Origin: Planctomycetaceae bacterium
GTDB lineage: Bacteria; Planctomycetota; Planctomycetia; Planctomycetales; Planctomycetaceae
Direction: 5' to 3'
Assembly: GCA_947463775.1 (NCBI GenBank)
Contig: CANHVD010000060.1
Location: 1 to 15,488, forward strand
DNA length: 15,488 bases
The notes under the pieces are model-generated. The model saw nothing but the letters and a program-made list of their open reading frames with translations. It did not search any database and was not told the origin of the DNA. Both the position numbers and the translations under genes were made by a program. Positions 13,548 to 15,488 of the stretch are shown one piece after another. How positions within the stretch are numbered: position 1 is the first letter of the stretch; each line of letters opens with the position of its first letter.

Positions 13548-15488
13548 GGCGAATCTGTTGTTTTAAGATGTGAGCTGTCACGGTGACTTGCTACCGATTC
13601 GTAGGCCGATTCGGCACCTGCATCATCAGCAATCCGAGCCGCCGGCGCGGGGAATCGGGCCGTGTTCTTCGTCAACGGTTCTCCGAGTTCCAAAAGTCCG
13701 GATCGCCGCATATATCCAAGGTAGGTGTCAAACAAGTCCGTGCTCGGAGTGGGACAACTTATGGCGGAATTCATAAGACTCGTTTGAGTCAAACTACTGT
13801 CGAATCGAGGATGGACGGCGTGTGAGTCGTCATCGCCCAAAGCACGCGGGCCCAGCACATCGGTCAGCATTCTGATATCGCCGATTCCCATATCGCTGCC
13901 CATCTTGAGCAGACGATCACGCCACTCATCGTAGGACACCATCTCCAGTTCGAGTTTGGTCTGCTGCATCCATTCATTTAACGCCATCGTCCGCATTGGG
14001 ATCGGATTTGTCAGGTGAAAATCTCGGTTGACTGATTCGGGCTGGAACGACAGTTCGATCAGGGCTTTTGCCACATAGTCCACCGGCGTAACATCGATCT
14101 CGACATCACGCAGTGGAGCGGCCCCCAGTCGCAGGCAAATGATCACGAGCGTATGCAGCAGATCATTTGTATTCGACGCGCCGGTGTTACTGTCCCCCGT
14201 GATGTGTCCAGGCCGATACATCGTCACCGGGATTCCGCGCCGACGTGCTTCCTCGGCCAGTTTTTCACCAACCCACTTCGTCTGCGTATAACCGTAGAGC
14301 TGCTTATCAAATGGTTGAATCGGATCTTCTTCAGTGACAAGCTGACCTCGAGTCTCGGCTGTTGTGTGAACAGCAAATGTGGAAACCAGATGAACCGGTT
14401 TTGTTCGAGTGGCCACAGCAAGCTTCAGCGATTCAATGACACCGCCCACGTTCGTGGTCCTGAGGGAGGAATACGACAGCGCCAGATTGAAGTCGGCCCC
14501 ATTGTGATAGATTACGTCTATCTCGGCAGCGAGCTGCTCATAGACGTCGGGAGATAATCCAAAGGCAGGCTTCGAGAAATCACCGACGACAATTCGCACG
14601 CGTCTTTCGATATCGGGCGGCGTCAGAGAATATCGCCTCAGATTATTCATCAGCCGGCGTCTGCCCGCAGTCTCATCTGAAGCTCGCACAAGGCAGACGA
14701 TTTCCGCATCGGTTCGATGCAGCAATTCATCCAGCAGGAAGGCGCCAAGAAATCCGCTGGTTCCTGTGAGAAAAATCTTCTTTGCCATGGCCGTGTTGCA
14801 AATCGGCGTCGAGCCGGACGGAACGATTGACGAGTCCAAAACGAGATCTGCAGCCACATCATCAGGAACTGCGGGCGCCGCGCGACGGATCAAAGACAGG
14901 CCGCGATACGGAGAACTCGAGCGGCCATTTCTGCGAGCAGAATCGTCGGCATCGGATGCTGCAGCGAATGAGATCTCGCAAGTTGCATTTGTCACGAAAT
15001 GTTCAAGTAATTCGTTGTAAAGTATATTGATCTGACCGACAGCAGCCTCATCAAAGACAGTCGGGTCGAAGCGCCATTCTCCAGTAATCTGGCCACGCGC
15101 ATCGCTGATCCACAACGAGATTTGGGAGTCGGCGTGAACATCACACGAAGGCAGTTTTACTGATGAGAATGTTGCTTGCAGAGATGATTTGTCGTTGCTG
15201 CTCTGGGGCCATTCCAACAGACGACTCAATTGTGAAAATGGCAGTTGTTGATGACGGCGTGCACCGGCCAGACGCTCGGTTGAAGCGGTGAGGAATTGGC
15301 TGTAGTTACCCCCCGGTGACACGATGCTGCGGAGTGGCAGACAGTTCGAGTACTCTCTGACGAGTTTCCGCTGCTCAGTCAGCTCCTGAACATCGAACTC
15401 ATAACCGATCAATAAATCGAGCTGATTACAATAACGGTGAAGCGTCAGCTGCCATATCGCGAACAGCACATCGGACACCGGCAAAGTC
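13544..15488 (-). CDS. Nonribosomal peptide synthetase C-terminus: partial condensation domain plus thioester reductase domain (5' partial)
   Basis: The frame is open at the right edge, so the true start is outside; numbering below begins at the TTG codon at 15484. Residues 1-175 are the second half of a condensation domain (TLHRYCNQLDLLIGYEF, HQQLPFSQLSRLLEWP, then FDEAAVGQINILYNELLEHF). The HHxxxDG active site lies off the window. Residues 176-232 are a linker. Residues 233-600 are a thioester reductase (SDR fold, NADPH): TGTSGFLG (240-247) binds the dinucleotide, and Ser368 or Thr369, Tyr399 and Lys403 fit the catalytic set. RPGHITGDS (424-432) is typical. Such domains release the chain reductively as an aldehyde or alcohol. 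No carrier domain with a GxxS phosphopantetheine site is visible between the two domains, which is unusual. The tail (605-646) is disordered-looking. The gene overlaps the acyltransferase gene by 4 bp. Confidence 0.93.
   Translation of the reverse strand, partial: TLPVSDVLFAIWQLTLHRYCNQLDLLIGYEFDVQELTEQRKLVREYSNCLPLRSIVSPGGNYSQFLTASTERLAGARRHQQLPFSQLSRLLEWPQSSNDKSSLQATFSSVKLPSCDVHADSQISLWISDARGQITGEWRFDPTVFDEAAVGQINILYNELLEHFVTNATCEISFAAASDADDSARRNGRSSSPYRGLSLIRRAAPAVPDDVAADLVLDSSIVPSGSTPICNTAMAKKIFLTGTSGFLGAFLLDELLHRTDAEIVCLVRASDETAGRRRLMNNLRRYSLTPPDIERRVRIVVGDFSKPAFGLSPDVYEQLAAEIDVIYHNGADFNLALSYSSLRTTNVGGVIESLKLAVATRTKPVHLVSTFAVHTTAETRGQLVTEEDPIQPFDKQLYGYTQTKWVGEKLAEEARRRGIPVTMYRPGHITGDSNTGASNTNDLLHTLVIICLRLGAAPLRDVEIDVTPVDYVAKALIELSFQPESVNRDFHLTNPIPMRTMALNEWMQQTKLELEMVSYDEWRDRLLKMGSDMGIGDIRMLTDVLGPRALGDDDSHAVHPRFDSSLTQTSLMNSAISCPTPSTDLFDTYLGYMRRSGLLELGEPLTKNTARFPAPAARIADDAGAESAYESVASHRDSSHLKTTDSP

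Noticed and set aside
1..15488. tRNA, rRNA, CRISPR array, insertion sequence or phage genes
   Set aside because: I looked for T-loop motifs, regularly spaced repeats, transposase or integrase motifs and terminal inverted repeats on both strands and found none that hold up.

Overview
The window looks like a chromosomal segment of a member of the Planctomycetota. No rRNA or marker gene is present, so this is an inference. It rests on the gene style: a secreted alpha-toroid (squalene-cyclase-like) protein with a single CxxCH heme motif, a polyferredoxin paired with an FMN-binding TPR protein, an exported D-aminoacylase-like amidohydrolase, moderate GC, and long gene-poor spacers. I see no tRNA, rRNA, CRISPR array, intact insertion sequence or phage gene.

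Layout. Bases 1-1449 (+) hold the C-terminal half of a P-type cation ATPase cut by the left edge. From about 1470 to 4010 there is a run of small membrane or stress-type genes: a DUF1328 protein on the minus strand with a probable TTG start, a 39-residue single-span peptide, a CsbD/DUF883-like gene broken by one in-frame amber codon, and a glycine-zipper protein. Two clear intrinsic terminators lie in this run. After an 0.8 kb spacer comes the secreted CxxCH/alpha-toroid protein (4819-6075, +). Everything further right is on the minus strand.

The minus-strand block, read right to left, starts with the C-terminal part of a nonribosomal peptide synthetase (partial condensation domain followed by a thioester reductase domain, cut by the right edge). 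It overlaps an acyltransferase-3 membrane protein by ATGA. Next is a 0.9 kb spacer with a possible decayed secreted-protein gene, then an exported D-aminoacylase-like hydrolase closed by a strong terminator. Last is a two-gene redox unit: an exported TPR/FMN-binding protein and, 3 bp later, a NapH-NapG-like membrane polyferredoxin with six 4Fe-4S sites.

How the genes may work together. The FMN protein and the polyferredoxin look like a split, NosR/RnfG-like electron-transfer module across the cytoplasmic membrane. The NRPS reductase and the acyltransferase are probably co-translated and may make and acylate a peptide aldehyde or alcohol. The small membrane proteins resemble general-stress genes of other bacteria. 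The points most worth checking are the amber-interrupted CsbD gene, the condensation domain joined to a reductase with no visible carrier domain, the Tat-like motif inside the polyferredoxin, the unusual M5/M6 ion-site residues of the ATPase, and a 60-bp diverged repeat shared by the two large spacers.
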